From assembly GCF_018130385.1 (NCBI RefSeq), contig NZ_JAFCLU010000005.1, positions 227,259 to 291,258 of the forward strand: a DNA stretch of 64,000 bases, given 5' to 3'. Positions 51,328-60,884 of this stretch are shown piece by piece (position 1 is the first letter of the stretch; the number at the start of each line of letters is the position of its first letter). This stretch comes from Bradyrhizobium sp. AUGA SZCCT0283 (GTDB lineage Bacteria; Pseudomonadota; Alphaproteobacteria; Rhizobiales; Xanthobacteraceae). The notes beneath the pieces are model-generated. The model was not told the DNA's origin. It worked only from the letters and a program-made list of their open reading frames with translations, and did no database searches. The position numbers and the translations under genes are program-made.

Positions 51328-52089
51328 TCATATGGCGCGGACGGCGGCCAGCACCTCGTCGGCATGGCCGTCGACCCGCACGTTGCGCCAGATTTTGGCG
51401 ATCCGCCCATTGGTGCCGATCAGAACCGTCGTTCGGATGATCCCCATGAAGCTCCTGCCATACATCGATTTTTCGCCCCAGGCGCCATAGGCCTCCAGCA
51501 TCTCATGTTGCTCATCCGAGATCAGAGGAACCGAAAGCTGGTGCTTGTTGCGGAAGGATTCCTGGGCTTTTGCGGTGTCTGCCGAGATGCCGAGTACCAC
51601 GGCTCCCTCGTCGGCAAACGTATCGTTGAGCCGCGTAAAGTCGATTGCCTCCCGGGTGCAGCCCGGCGTGTCAGCTCTCGGATAGAAAAACAGCACCAGT
51701 TTCTTGCCCGCATAGTCGGCCAGCGAGACGCTGTCGCCGCCATCGCGGGGCAGGCTGAAGGGGGGAGCCTTCGCGCCCTCGACCAGTCCGGTTCCCGCAT
51801 CCGGTTTGGGCGGAGCCGATAGATTGGATTTTATTAACTGTTTCGATGTCGGCTTGTGCGACGCTTTGGCTGACGTGGTTTTGGCCGTCTTCTCCGGTTT
51901 CGCGACGGTCGTCTTGGTGGCGGTTTTGGCTGCCTTGCTGGCAACCTTGGAGGCCGGCTTTTTGGCCGATGTCATCCCGCTGCGGGGAGCGGCCTTGCTG
52001 GGGGTCTTGGCCACGGCTGGTTTTCGGGCGGGCGTCTTGCGGCTTTTGGGGGCTGGCTTGGAGGATTTCTTGCGCGTTTTCTTGGACAT
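51328..52089 (-). CDS. bcp: Bcp/PrxQ-type peroxiredoxin with a lysine-rich, histone-H1-like N-terminal tail
   Basis: A 253-residue protein. Residues 1 to about 90 contain 23 Lys and 4 Arg with one acidic residue, in Ala/Pro/Thr/Ser context (KKTRKKSSKPAPKSRKTPAR, KKPASKVASKAAKTATK), like a histone H1 tail. Residues about 102-253 form a thioredoxin-fold peroxiredoxin with the peroxidatic Cys144 in YPRADTPGCTREAIDFT. No other Cys is present, so it is a 1-Cys enzyme needing an external reductant. The ATG at 52089 has AAGGAAGG upstream. Peroxiredoxin domain sure; DNA association is an inference. Confidence 0.9.
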   Translation of the reverse strand: MSKKTRKKSSKPAPKSRKTPARKPAVAKTPSKAAPRSGMTSAKKPASKVASKAAKTATKTTVAKPEKTAKTTSAKASHKPTSKQLIKSNLSAPPKPDAGTGLVEGAKAPPFSLPRDGGDSVSLADYAGKKLVLFFYPRADTPGCTREAIDFTRLNDTFADEGAVVLGISADTAKAQESFRNKHQLSVPLISDEQHEMLEAYGAWGEKSMYGRSFMGIIRTTVLIGTNGRIAKIWRNVRVDGHADEVLAAVRAI

Positions 52090-52305
52090 ACGCCTTCCTT
52101 TCGTCGCTTTCCGCAGATCAACCATTAGGGTATTGCGGGTCTCGCCTTTGATCGTCGGATTCGCTCCGGCTGCGGGGCAAGTTTTATGACCCGGGAGTAT
52201 GGTTACAAGGAATTCGACGCTACCCCCGTCCGCTCGTCGATGGGACCGCCCAATCAACCCTTGGGCCCGACCACGACTAACAGTATTAATCGAGGATTGG
52301 CAGCG

Positions 52306-55300
52306 ATGCCGGCACAGGAGCGCTCGATAACGATCGAAGAGCGCGCCCTTGGCGGCGATCAACCTCAGCGCCGGCACCGAGAGGCAATGGCTAGGAATAC
52401 TTCGCCCAAGGGGTCGAATCCGCGTGCCGAGGCCCACATCTCGCAGTGGGATGATGCGGCTGGCTGGGATCAGGAACCCGACGAGGCGGCGCGCCATCGG
52501 ACAAAGCGGCTGCTCTCCCGCTCCAGTTCCGGCATTCACCGTCTGGGCGACAAGTTTGCAGCGCTGCAGCTATGGCTGAGCGGCGAACGCTGGGTTAAGC
52601 GCCTGGCGATTGTGATCGGCGTACTGGCGGTGATTTTCACCGGCTGCTTCGGCGGGCTGTGGTGGCGGCTCGGCGCCGGGCCCATCAATCTCGACGTGGC
52701 GACGCCCTGGCTGGCCGCCGCGATCGAGGAAAATATCGGCCACGGCAATACGGTTGCGGTCGGCGGTACGCAGATCGAGCGGGCCGGGCGGATTCGAATC
52801 GCGGTGCGCATCCGCGACATTGTGGTGCGCGACCGTGACCAGGTCATCGTCGCCACTGCGCCGAAGGCGGAGGTGAAACTGTCAGGCACGGCGCTTCTGA
52901 TGGGGCGGCTGCGCGCTGAAAGCCTCAATCTGGTCGACGCCGAACTCGCGGTGCGAATCACGCCGGACGGCCAGGTGACGGTGTCCGCCGGCGACACCGC
53001 AAAGCCGCTGGCGACCGGCGTCGCCTCCAAACGCGATGCCGGCATGGCGCCGACGTTCCCCCGCCAGGCGCCTGCGCCAGCCCAAGGCGCTGTTGCCACG
53101 GCTCCCGACACAACGCAGAACGGATTGCTGGCCGGCCTCGACTGGCTCGACAGCCTCAGCCTGACCGGCCTCGACGGACAGAATCTGAACGAGATCGGCC
53201 TCAAGAACGGCAATCTCATCGTCGACGACCAGCAGCGCGGCAACAAATGGACGTTCGAGAATATCAGCCTCAGCATGCGCCGGCCGCGCGGCGGCGGTGT
53301 CGCGGTGAGCCTTGGCGAGGAGGGCGCGCGCCCGTGGTCGCTTAAGGTCGTGGTCGGGCCGCAGCAGAACGGCGTGCGGTCGGTCGATCTTCGCGCCGAC
53401 AAGGTGCCGGCCGCCAACATCCTGCTGGCGATGCGGGTCAAGGATCTCACCTACAGCGCCGACCTGCCGCTGTCAGGCGAACTGAAGGGTGAACTCGGCC
53501 GCGACGGCCTGCCGACCTATTTCCGCGGCAAGGTCATGGCCGGTGCCGGGAACCTCATCGACACCGATACTCCCGACTATCCGATGGCGATCGATTCGGC
53601 GGAAATGAGCGTCGAATGGGATTCGGGAAGGCGGGTTTTGGTCGCCCCCTTCAAGATCGTGTCCGGCGCGAACCGGGTTACGCTGCTCGCCCATCTCGAA
53701 CCGCCGAACGGCGCCACCACCGAATGGCAGGCGGGCTTCAGCGGCGGCACGATCCTGCTCGCCGGCACCGACAATGAACCGCCGCTGATCTTCAACCGCA
53801 TCGCGATCGGGATGAAGTTCGACACCGAGCGGAAGCGCGTGCTGCTCACCCAGGCCGATATCAGCAATGGCGAGATCGGCATTGCCGGCACCGGCAGCAT
53901 CGATTATGCGGGCGAGGCGCGTCTCCAGCTTGGTTTCGCGGGCACGCCGATGTCGGCATCCGCACTGAAGCGGATGTGGCCGATCCTGATCGTGCCCGAA
54001 GTGCGCGAATGGGTAATCGAGCGCATCGAGCGCGGTACGCTTCAGCGCATCGAGGTCGGCGTCAATTCGCCGGTGCGTAATTTGTCGCGCAAGGGGCCGC
54101 CGATTCCGGATGATGGTCTCGCCGTCACCATCGTTGCGTCCGGCGTCACGGTTCACCCGGTGGACGAAATGCCCTCGGTTCGCGATGCCGACCTGAAGGC
54201 GCGGGTCACCGGCCGCACCGCGACGGTGACGATCGGGCAGGGCGTCGCCGACACGCCCGCCGGACGCAAGATCAACATTTCCGATTTCTCGTTCGAGGTG
54301 CCGGACATGTCGCCGAAGCCGTCGCCCTCGCGGGTGAAGTTCAGGGTGGATTGTCCGGTGCCGGCGGCGGCCGAGATTCTGGCTTCCGACAGAATCAGCG
54401 ATCTCTCCGGCACCCTGATCGATCCGAACGCCAGCAAGGGAACGGTCGCCGCCATCATCACGCTCGCCATGCCGGTCAAGGGCTCGCTGACCAAGGCCGA
54501 CACCACCTACAGCGTCACGGCTGATCTGGCCGGATTTGCCGCCGACAAGCTCGTGATGAACCAGAAACTGGAATCCAATACGCTGAAGCTGGTCGCCAAC
54601 AACGCCGGCTACCAGGTCAAGGGCGACGTCAAGATCAACGGTCAGCCCGCCTCGCTGGACTATCGCAAGGCGAACGAGGGCGACGCCGACATCAGGCTGC
54701 AGGCGACGCTCGATGACGCCAGCCGCCAACGCCTCGGGATCGATCTCGGACCCGCCGTCAGCGGCTCCATTCCGATCAAGGTGATCGGCAAGATCGGCGA
54801 GAACGACAGCCGCGTCGGCATCGAGGCCGACCTGACCTCGTTGCGTCTCGACAACATCCTGCCGGGCTGGGTCAAGGTGCCCGGCAAGTCGGGCAAGGCG
54901 ACGTTCATCGTGGTGAAGAAGGAACAATCGACGCTATTCCAGGACATCGTGGTCGAAGGCGGCGGCGTCTCGATCAAGGGATCGCTGGAAGTCGACCAGA
55001 ACGGCGAGCTGTTGAACGCGAACTTCCCGACCTACGCGCCGTCGGACGGCGATAAGACCTCGCTGAAAGCCGAACGCGGCGCCGACGGCGTCGTGAAGGT
55101 CATGATGCGCGGCGACGTGTTCGACGGCCGCGGCTTCCTCAAGTCAGCGATCTCGGGCAAGGACGCCGATCCCAAGAGCAAGTCCAGGAACATCGACCTC
55201 GACATCGACCTCAAGCTCGGCGCGGTAGCGGGGTTCAACGGCGAGGCGTTGCGCAGCGTCGATAGCAAGTTCTCCCGCCGCAATGGCATCGTGAAAAACT

Positions 55301-55983
55301 TCACGCTCTCCGGCAAGGTCGGGCGCGATACGCCCGTGACGGCCGATCTGCGCGGCCGCGCTCAGGGGCAGGGCCGGGACGTCATCATCCTGCAGACCAA
55401 CGATGCGGGCGCCTTCTTCCGCTTCACCGACATGTACTCCAAGATTATTGGCGGCCAGCTCGCGCTCGCGTTGGAGCCGCCGACCGTCGAACCGAGCGCC
55501 AAGGAAGGCCTGATCAACGTCCGCGACTTCTCCATCAAGGGTGAGGCTTCGCTCGACCGTGTGGCCGCAGGGGGGTCTACCGGCACTCAGAGCGGCGTTT
55601 CCTTTTCGGCACTGCGAGCCGAGTTCACCCGGCAGAGCGGTCAACTCACGATCAGGGACGGTGTCGTGAAGGGGCCGATGATCGGTGCGACCATCGAAGG
55701 CAATATCGATACCGTCGCCAACCAGGTTCGCATGAGTGGCACCTTCGTTCCGATGTACGGGCTGAACAACATGTTCGGCCAGATTCCGGTGCTCGGCCTG
55801 TTCCTCGGCAACGGCAACAATGAAGGCTTGATCGGCGTGACCTATGAGGTCGTCGGCACGCCCGGTGCGCCGGTGCTGCGTGTTAATCCGATTTCGGCGA
55901 TCTTTCCCGGCGTGACGCGAAAGATCATGGAGTTCAACACCGGCAAGCCGAATGCCCCGATCGAACTCCCGCCGAATAACTAG
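52306..55983 (+). CDS. Large AsmA/DUF3971-type envelope protein
   Basis: About 1225 residues. A charged cytoplasmic N-terminus of about 100 residues, one membrane helix (RLAIVIGVLAVIFTGCFGGLWW), then a long, mostly beta-strand periplasmic body with repeated short strand patterns (for example IRIAVRIRDIVVRDRDQVIV). This is the layout of AsmA-like/YhdP-type proteins that help move lipids between membranes; I assign DUF3971 by that pattern. The C-terminus includes IPVLGLFLGNGNNEGLIGVTYEVVG, typical of the family end. The start is uncertain: 52186, 52306 and 52387 are all in frame, and 52306 has GAGG ten bases before it. Confidence 0.82.
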   Translation: MPAQERSITIEERALGGDQPQRRHREAMARNTSPKGSNPRAEAHISQWDDAAGWDQEPDEAARHRTKRLLSRSSSGIHRLGDKFAALQLWLSGERWVKRLAIVIGVLAVIFTGCFGGLWWRLGAGPINLDVATPWLAAAIEENIGHGNTVAVGGTQIERAGRIRIAVRIRDIVVRDRDQVIVATAPKAEVKLSGTALLMGRLRAESLNLVDAELAVRITPDGQVTVSAGDTAKPLATGVASKRDAGMAPTFPRQAPAPAQGAVATAPDTTQNGLLAGLDWLDSLSLTGLDGQNLNEIGLKNGNLIVDDQQRGNKWTFENISLSMRRPRGGGVAVSLGEEGARPWSLKVVVGPQQNGVRSVDLRADKVPAANILLAMRVKDLTYSADLPLSGELKGELGRDGLPTYFRGKVMAGAGNLIDTDTPDYPMAIDSAEMSVEWDSGRRVLVAPFKIVSGANRVTLLAHLEPPNGATTEWQAGFSGGTILLAGTDNEPPLIFNRIAIGMKFDTERKRVLLTQADISNGEIGIAGTGSIDYAGEARLQLGFAGTPMSASALKRMWPILIVPEVREWVIERIERGTLQRIEVGVNSPVRNLSRKGPPIPDDGLAVTIVASGVTVHPVDEMPSVRDADLKARVTGRTATVTIGQGVADTPAGRKINISDFSFEVPDMSPKPSPSRVKFRVDCPVPAAAEILASDRISDLSGTLIDPNASKGTVAAIITLAMPVKGSLTKADTTYSVTADLAGFAADKLVMNQKLESNTLKLVANNAGYQVKGDVKINGQPASLDYRKANEGDADIRLQATLDDASRQRLGIDLGPAVSGSIPIKVIGKIGENDSRVGIEADLTSLRLDNILPGWVKVPGKSGKATFIVVKKEQSTLFQDIVVEGGGVSIKGSLEVDQNGELLNANFPTYAPSDGDKTSLKAERGADGVVKVMMRGDVFDGRGFLKSAISGKDADPKSKSRNIDLDIDLKLGAVAGFNGEALRSVDSKFSRRNGIVKNFTLSGKVGRDTPVTADLRGRAQGQGRDVIILQTNDAGAFFRFTDMYSKIIGGQLALALEPPTVEPSAKEGLINVRDFSIKGEASLDRVAAGGSTGTQSGVSFSALRAEFTRQSGQLTIRDGVVKGPMIGATIEGNIDTVANQVRMSGTFVPMYGLNNMFGQIPVLGLFLGNGNNEGLIGVTYEVVGTPGAPVLRVNPISAIFPGVTRKIMEFNTGKPNAPIELPPNN

Positions 55984-55995
55984 CGGCGAAGGAAG

Positions 55996-57243
55996 TCAGC
56001 GCCGCAGCGCCGGCACGACCAGGAACGGAATCATCCCGAGCACCACGGCGACCAGCGCGAAGGCGATCACGGGATCGTAGCTGTGGGTCCAGTCGTGGAT
56101 CAGGCCGCCGGCCCAGGCACCGAGCCCCGAGCCAAGACCGCTGCCGATCGAAATCGTGCCGTAGATCGTGCCGACGCGTTCACCGCGAAAGATCTTCATG
56201 GCCGTCGCCGTGATCAGCGGGCCGCGCGAACCGATCATGCTGCCGAAGGTCACGACGAAGGCGCCGAGCAGCCAGAAGTTCGGATAGAACTGCAGCAGCC
56301 ACAGCAGGATGATGCCGACGATCGAGATGGCGTAGCTGAGCAGCACCGATGGCCTTCGTCCGATCATTGCATCGAGTTGCGTCACGCCCAGCATGCCGAA
56401 CAGCAGCACGACGCCGGAAAAGCCCCACGCGGTCGCCGCCTGCAGCGGCGGAAACCCGGCGTCGATCAGATAAGCGACGATCTGTGCGGCAAGCGCATAC
56501 ATCCCTACCGCCGTGAAGAAGAAGGTGGCAAACAGCGCCCAGAATGCGTGGTGGCGCATCGCGCTGACAAGCGTCCAGCTTCCGTCGACGAAATCCGGAT
56601 CGGCTTTTTTGGCGATATGCGGCGAGCCCGTGGAAAACAGCCGCCACGGCAGCAGCAGCAACGGCGCCAGCAGGCAGAGCGCAACGATGCCGAATATCTG
56701 ATAGGCGCCGCGCCAGCCGACATGATCGATCAGAAGCTGCGACGCCGGCAACAGCACCAGCACGCCTGCGCCGGTCGCGGAATAGACGATTGCCATCGCC
56801 GTCGGCAGGCGCGGGCCGAACCAGCGGCCGAGCATGATCGAATTTGGCACGTTGCCGATGAAGGCGATGCCGATCCCGACGGCGAGCCCGACGCTCAACT
56901 GGAATTGCCACAGCGCCTGCGCCTGCGAGGCCACCAGGAACGCCCCGCCGAGCAGCAGCAGTCCCAGCGAATAGACGGTGCGGGGGCCGTAGCGGTCGAA
57001 CAGCCGGCCGACCACCGGTGCCATCAGCCCGCCCGCCAGCCAGGTCAGCGAATAGACCGAGACCACCTGGGCGCGGTCCCAGCCGAAATTCTCCGAGACT
57101 GGTTTCAGGAAAACCGTAAAGCTCTCGCCGAGGCCGCGGCCGATCAGCGCCAGCGTAAAGCACAGCGCCAGCACGTTGAGCGCCACGCGCCCCGGCTTGA
57201 GCGGCTGCGTCGCGATATCCTCCCTGCGGGTCTTGTTATCCAT
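55996..57243 (-). CDS. MFS transporter
   Basis: A 415-residue twelve-helix major facilitator protein. Motif A is clear between helices 2 and 3 as GRLFDRYGPRTV, with a matching loop in the second half. Length and loops fit the oxalate/formate and monocarboxylate-type MFS group, but the substrate cannot be fixed. An ATG at 57282 is an alternative start. It lies 69 bases downstream of tyrS on the same strand, converging with the AsmA-type gene. Confidence 0.88.
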   Translation of the reverse strand: MDNKTRREDIATQPLKPGRVALNVLALCFTLALIGRGLGESFTVFLKPVSENFGWDRAQVVSVYSLTWLAGGLMAPVVGRLFDRYGPRTVYSLGLLLLGGAFLVASQAQALWQFQLSVGLAVGIGIAFIGNVPNSIMLGRWFGPRLPTAMAIVYSATGAGVLVLLPASQLLIDHVGWRGAYQIFGIVALCLLAPLLLLPWRLFSTGSPHIAKKADPDFVDGSWTLVSAMRHHAFWALFATFFFTAVGMYALAAQIVAYLIDAGFPPLQAATAWGFSGVVLLFGMLGVTQLDAMIGRRPSVLLSYAISIVGIILLWLLQFYPNFWLLGAFVVTFGSMIGSRGPLITATAMKIFRGERVGTIYGTISIGSGLGSGLGAWAGGLIHDWTHSYDPVIAFALVAVVLGMIPFLVVPALRR

Positions 57244-57312
57244 GCGAGCAGGGAGCGCGTTTCCGCTGGTCCCCGCAAGCATCAAAAAGCGAATGCGCCT
57301 ATGCAGGCTGGC

Positions 57313-58566
57313 TCAAGCTGGCTTGAGCAGGACGTGCTTTTTCTTTCCCATGGAAAGCTTGATGACGCCTTCCGGCGTGAGGTTGGACGGCGTCAGGATC
57401 ATCTTCTCGTCGGTCACGGCGGCATCGTTGACGCGCAAGCCGCCGCCCTTGATCTGGCGCCGTGCTTCGCCGTTCGAGGCCACCAGGCCCGCTTTCACGA
57501 ACAGCCCCAGCACGCCAGCGCCGGCTTCGAGCTCGCCATGCGAAACTTCCACGGTGGGCAGGCTCTCCGCGATCGCGCCTTGCTCGAAGGTCTGTCGCGC
57601 GGTTTCGGCGGCCGTGTTGGCGGCGTCGCGACCGTGCAGCAGCGCGGTGGCTTCCGTCGCCAGCACCTTCTTGGCCTCGTTGATCTCGCCGCCCTGCAAT
57701 GCCGCGAGCTTTGCGATTTCGCTCATCGGCAGGATCGTGAACAGCTTTAGAAACTTGACGACATCGGCGTCCTCGACGTTGCGCCAATACTGCCAGAAGT
57801 CGTAAGGGCTGAACTGGTCGGCATTCAGCCACACCGCGCCTTGCGCGGTCTTGCCCATCTTGGCGCCTGACGCGGTCGTCAAGAGCGGCGTCGTCAGTGC
57901 GAACAATTGCGGCGTGCCCATGCGGCGGCCGAGATCGACGCCGTTGACGATGTTGCCCCATTGATCGGAGCCGCCCATCTGCAGCCGGCACCCGGTGCGC
58001 CGCGCCAGTTCGACGAAGTCGTAGGCCTGGCAGACCATGTAGTTGAACTCGATGAAGCTCATCTCCTGCTCGCGTTCGAGACGCAGCCGCACCGAGTCCA
58101 TCGTCAGCATGCGGTTGACGGAGAAATGCCGGCCGATATCGCGCAGCATCTCGATCCAATTCAGTTTCGTCAGCCACTCGGCATTGTCGAGCATGATGGC
58201 GTCGCTTGGGCCGGAACCGTAGCGTAGTACCTTCGCGAACACGCCGCGGATCGAGGCCTTGTTGGCCTCGATTTCCTCGATCGAACGGATGGCGCGCGAT
58301 TCATCCTTGCCCGAGGGGTCGCCGACCATGGTGGTGCCGCCGCCCATCAGGGTGATCGGCTTGTTGCCGCTCTGCTGCAGCCAGTGCAGCATCATCATGG
58401 TCAGGTAGTTGCCGATATGCAGCGACGGCGCCGTGCAGTCGTAGCCGACATAGGCAGTCGCCTGACCCTTCGCGGCCAGCGCGTCGAGGCCCTCGAAATC
58501 GGAACATTGGTGGATGAAGCCGCGTTCCTGTAAAATGTTCAGGAAATCTGATTTAAATGCGGTCAT
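57313..58566 (-). CDS. tyrS: Tyrosyl-tRNA synthetase
   Basis: A 417-residue class I aminoacyl-tRNA synthetase charging tRNA-Tyr. The HIGH-like motif is [11 protein letters not shown] (near residue 50), the KMSKS-like motif is [10 protein letters not shown] (near residue 236), with the substrate-pocket signature [13 protein letters not shown] and [14 protein letters not shown]-terminal S4 domain ([19 protein letters not shown]) is present. KMGKT in place of KMSKS is usual in this enzyme. Divergent from anmK, the usual neighbour in this group. Confidence 0.98.
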   Translation of the reverse strand: MTAFKSDFLNILQERGFIHQCSDFEGLDALAAKGQATAYVGYDCTAPSLHIGNYLTMMMLHWLQQSGNKPITLMGGGTTMVGDPSGKDESRAIRSIEEIEANKASIRGVFAKVLRYGSGPSDAIMLDNAEWLTKLNWIEMLRDIGRHFSVNRMLTMDSVRLRLEREQEMSFIEFNYMVCQAYDFVELARRTGCRLQMGGSDQWGNIVNGVDLGRRMGTPQLFALTTPLLTTASGAKMGKTAQGAVWLNADQFSPYDFWQYWRNVEDADVVKFLKLFTILPMSEIAKLAALQGGEINEAKKVLATEATALLHGRDAANTAAETARQTFEQGAIAESLPTVEVSHGELEAGAGVLGLFVKAGLVASNGEARRQIKGGGLRVNDAAVTDEKMILTPSNLTPEGVIKLSMGKKKHVLLKPA

Positions 58567-58744
58567 GGGCGGGCTGCTCTGATCATTCTATTTTCACTGT
58601 AATTGTAACGAGTTGCGGAAACCGTGGCGGAACAGGCTGCCGAAGAGCCGGGCGCTGTGGCATTATAAGATGTCTGTGTTTGGCACAAGCTGATCGTCGT
58701 CGGCGGGACGGATCGAGCAGGGCGTTGCAAAGGCACGATTTAAC

Positions 58745-59845
58745 ATGATGTTGACGGCACTAGGTCTGATGAGCGGCACCTCGCTCGACGGGGTCGATGT
58801 CGCTTTGATCGAGACCGACGGTCGCCGGGTGAGCGCCCTGGGGCCGTCTGGATACCGTCCCTATACCGAAATGGAGCGCGGCCTGCTGCGGCAGGCGCTG
58901 TACGAGGCCGCCGACCTGCCGGATCGGGAGGCCCGGCCGGGCTGCCTGCGCGAGGCCGAGCGGGTCGTCACATCTGCCCATGCCGAAGCGGTGGCCGCCT
59001 TTACCGCGCAACACCGGATGCGCTTCGACGATATCGACATTGTCGGCTTTCACGGCCAGACCGTGCTGCACCGGCCCGAGAAAAAGCTGACGGTCCAGCT
59101 TGGCGACGCGCCGGCGCTCGCCAGGACGATCCACATTCCGGTCATGTACGATTTCCGCGCCGCCGACGTCGATGCCGGCGGGCAGGGCGCGCCCTTTGTG
59201 CCGGTCTATCACCGCGCGCTGGCCCAATCGCTGGATTGGGAAGGGCCGACCGTCGTGGTCAATATCGGCGGGGTCGCCAACATCACCTATATCGACGGCG
59301 ACACGCTGATCGCCTGCGACACCGGTCCGGGCAACGCGCTGCTCGACGACTACATGTTCCGCTGGCTGAATCAGCGCTTCGATAACGAGGGCCGCACCGC
59401 CGCGTTGGGCAAGGTCGATGCGGCCTGGATCAACCGCGCGCTGCAGATGCCGTTCTTTTCGCTGCCCCCGCCGAAATCGCTCGATCGCAACGATTTTGCG
59501 ACGCTGAAGCTCGGCGATGTACCGCCCGAGGATGGCGCGGCGACGCTGACCGCCTTTACCGCAGCCGCGATCGCCCGCGTGGTGCCGCTGCTGCCGAAGG
59601 AGCCCAAGAACTGGATCGTGGCCGGCGGCGGCGCCCGCAACCTGACCATGCTGCGGATGCTGCGCGAGTGCCTGGCGCCGGCGACCGTCCGGGCCGCAGA
59701 CACGCTGGGCTGGGCGTCCGACGCCATCGAGGCGCAGGCTTTCGGATTCCTGGCCGCGCGGGGCCTGAAAGGCCTGCCGCTGAGCTACCCCGCCACCACC
59801 GGGGTGCCGTTTCCGATGACCGGCGGGATGATCGCGCGGCCCTAG
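58745..59845 (+). CDS. anmK: Anhydro-N-acetylmuramic acid kinase
   Basis: A 366-residue sugar kinase that opens and phosphorylates anhydro-MurNAc for murein recycling. Signatures: LGLMSGTSLDGVDVALIETDG at the start, GFHGQTVLHRPEK, NIGGVANITYI, CDTGPGNALLDD and VAGGGARNLTML. It complements the cell-wall genes elsewhere in the window by returning murein fragments released by amidases and lytic enzymes. Two adjacent ATGs (58745, 58748) are possible. Confidence 0.97.
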   Translation: MMLTALGLMSGTSLDGVDVALIETDGRRVSALGPSGYRPYTEMERGLLRQALYEAADLPDREARPGCLREAERVVTSAHAEAVAAFTAQHRMRFDDIDIVGFHGQTVLHRPEKKLTVQLGDAPALARTIHIPVMYDFRAADVDAGGQGAPFVPVYHRALAQSLDWEGPTVVVNIGGVANITYIDGDTLIACDTGPGNALLDDYMFRWLNQRFDNEGRTAALGKVDAAWINRALQMPFFSLPPPKSLDRNDFATLKLGDVPPEDGAATLTAFTAAAIARVVPLLPKEPKNWIVAGGGARNLTMLRMLRECLAPATVRAADTLGWASDAIEAQAFGFLAARGLKGLPLSYPATTGVPFPMTGGMIARP

Positions 59846-60077
59846 GGCGGATTGGGTGGAGCAGCACGTAGCACCAACGATCTGGTGCCCCGGCCGCCGC
59901 GCTTCGGCGGCACACCGCAGGCCCAGGCACAAAATCGCGAAAACAACCCCATGCAAAGTAGAACGGGCCGTGGCTCGCACCACTCACGCCGCTGGCGTCC
60001 GGGGCACGGGATGGTCCGTCGTCACAGCCCAGCCCGATCTCCACAGGCCTTGTTGTTCGGCCACGGCAGGTCACCGG

Positions 60078-60120
60078 TTGACAGATTGATGCATTTGCAT
60101 CTAAATAGATGCGGATGCAT
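60078..60120 (+). promoter_or_regulatory. Promoter of GST gene overlapped by a palindromic operator
   Basis: TTGACA (60078-60083), 17 bases, then CTAAAT (60101-60106) make a good promoter. Over it lie 14-bp inverted arms (60089-60102 and 60107-60120) with two mismatches and a 4-base centre, built from ATGCA/GATGC half-sites. A repressor bound there would cover the -10 box. Confidence 0.6.
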
Positions 60121-60138
60121 TAAATCGGAGGAATCGCC

Positions 60139-60816
60139 ATGGCCGCTGCCCTGAAACTGATCAGCCACAAGCTTTGCCCCTATGTGCAGCGCGCGGTGAT
60201 CGCGCTCACCGAGAAGGGCGTTCCGTTCGAGCGGATCGATATCGATCTCGCCGACAAGCCGGACTGGTTTCTGAAGATTTCGCCGCTCGGCAAGGTGCCG
60301 GTGCTTCTGGTCCAGACCGAGGCTGGCGAAGCGGCGCTGTTCGAGAGCAACGTAATTTGCGAGTACATCGAAGATACGCAAGGCGGCGCAAAACTGCATC
60401 CGCAGGATCCGCTGCAACGGGCGCGGCATCGCGCCTGGATGGAGTTCGGCTCCACGATTCTGAGCGAGCTCTGGGGCCTCGAGACGACTGATGATCCCGC
60501 GGTCTTTGAAACCAAGCGGAAGGCGGTAGCCGCGAAGTTCGCACAGGTCGAGAAAACGCTCCGTGCGGGACCGTTCTTTACCGGCAAGGATTTCAGCCTG
60601 GTGGATGCGGTGTTCGCGCCGATCTACCGCTATTTTGATGTGTTCGATCAGTTGATCGATCTTTCGGTGTTTGCCGATACGCCGAAGGTGCGCGCATGGC
60701 GAGAGGCGCTGGCGCAGCGGCCGAGCGTGCGTACGGCGGTGGGGCCCGACTATCCGCAATTGCTGCACGCGTTTCTGGTGCGCCATGACGCGCATATGCT
60801 GAAGCTGGCGGCCTGA
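60139..60816 (+). CDS. Glutathione S-transferase family protein
   Basis: A 225-residue cytosolic GST: thioredoxin-like N-domain with SHKLCPYVQRAVIAL (Cys13 at the active position, omega/beta-like), the conserved cis-Pro region GKVPVLL and FESNVICEYIE, then a helical C-domain with KDFSLVDAVFAPIYRYFDV. The Cys rather than Ser/Tyr suggests thioltransferase-like or dehalogenase activity. It is under the palindromic operator at 60089-60120; GGAG precedes the ATG. No regulator gene is next to it. Confidence 0.9.
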   Translation: MAAALKLISHKLCPYVQRAVIALTEKGVPFERIDIDLADKPDWFLKISPLGKVPVLLVQTEAGEAALFESNVICEYIEDTQGGAKLHPQDPLQRARHRAWMEFGSTILSELWGLETTDDPAVFETKRKAVAAKFAQVEKTLRAGPFFTGKDFSLVDAVFAPIYRYFDVFDQLIDLSVFADTPKVRAWREALAQRPSVRTAVGPDYPQLLHAFLVRHDAHMLKLAA

Positions 60817-60833
60817 CACATGCAGACGTCGCC

Positions 60834-60868
60834 GTAGCCCGGATTTCGCTGCGCTCCATCCGGGCTAC
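60834..60868. repeat. Palindromic extragenic repeat
   Basis: GTAGCCCGGAT (60834-60844) and its exact complement ATCCGGGCTAC (60858-60868) with a 13-base loop lie between convergent genes. The sequence is of the dispersed GTAGCCCGGAT type found widely in bradyrhizobia, and probably acts as a transcript end. Confidence 0.75.
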
Positions 60869-60884
60869 AAGAAGGCCTGCCGTC

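Noticed and set aside
52536..55644. Long minus-strand frames opposite the AsmA-type gene.
   Set aside because: The plus-strand frame has a membrane helix and family-like ending; the antisense frames lack any motif.
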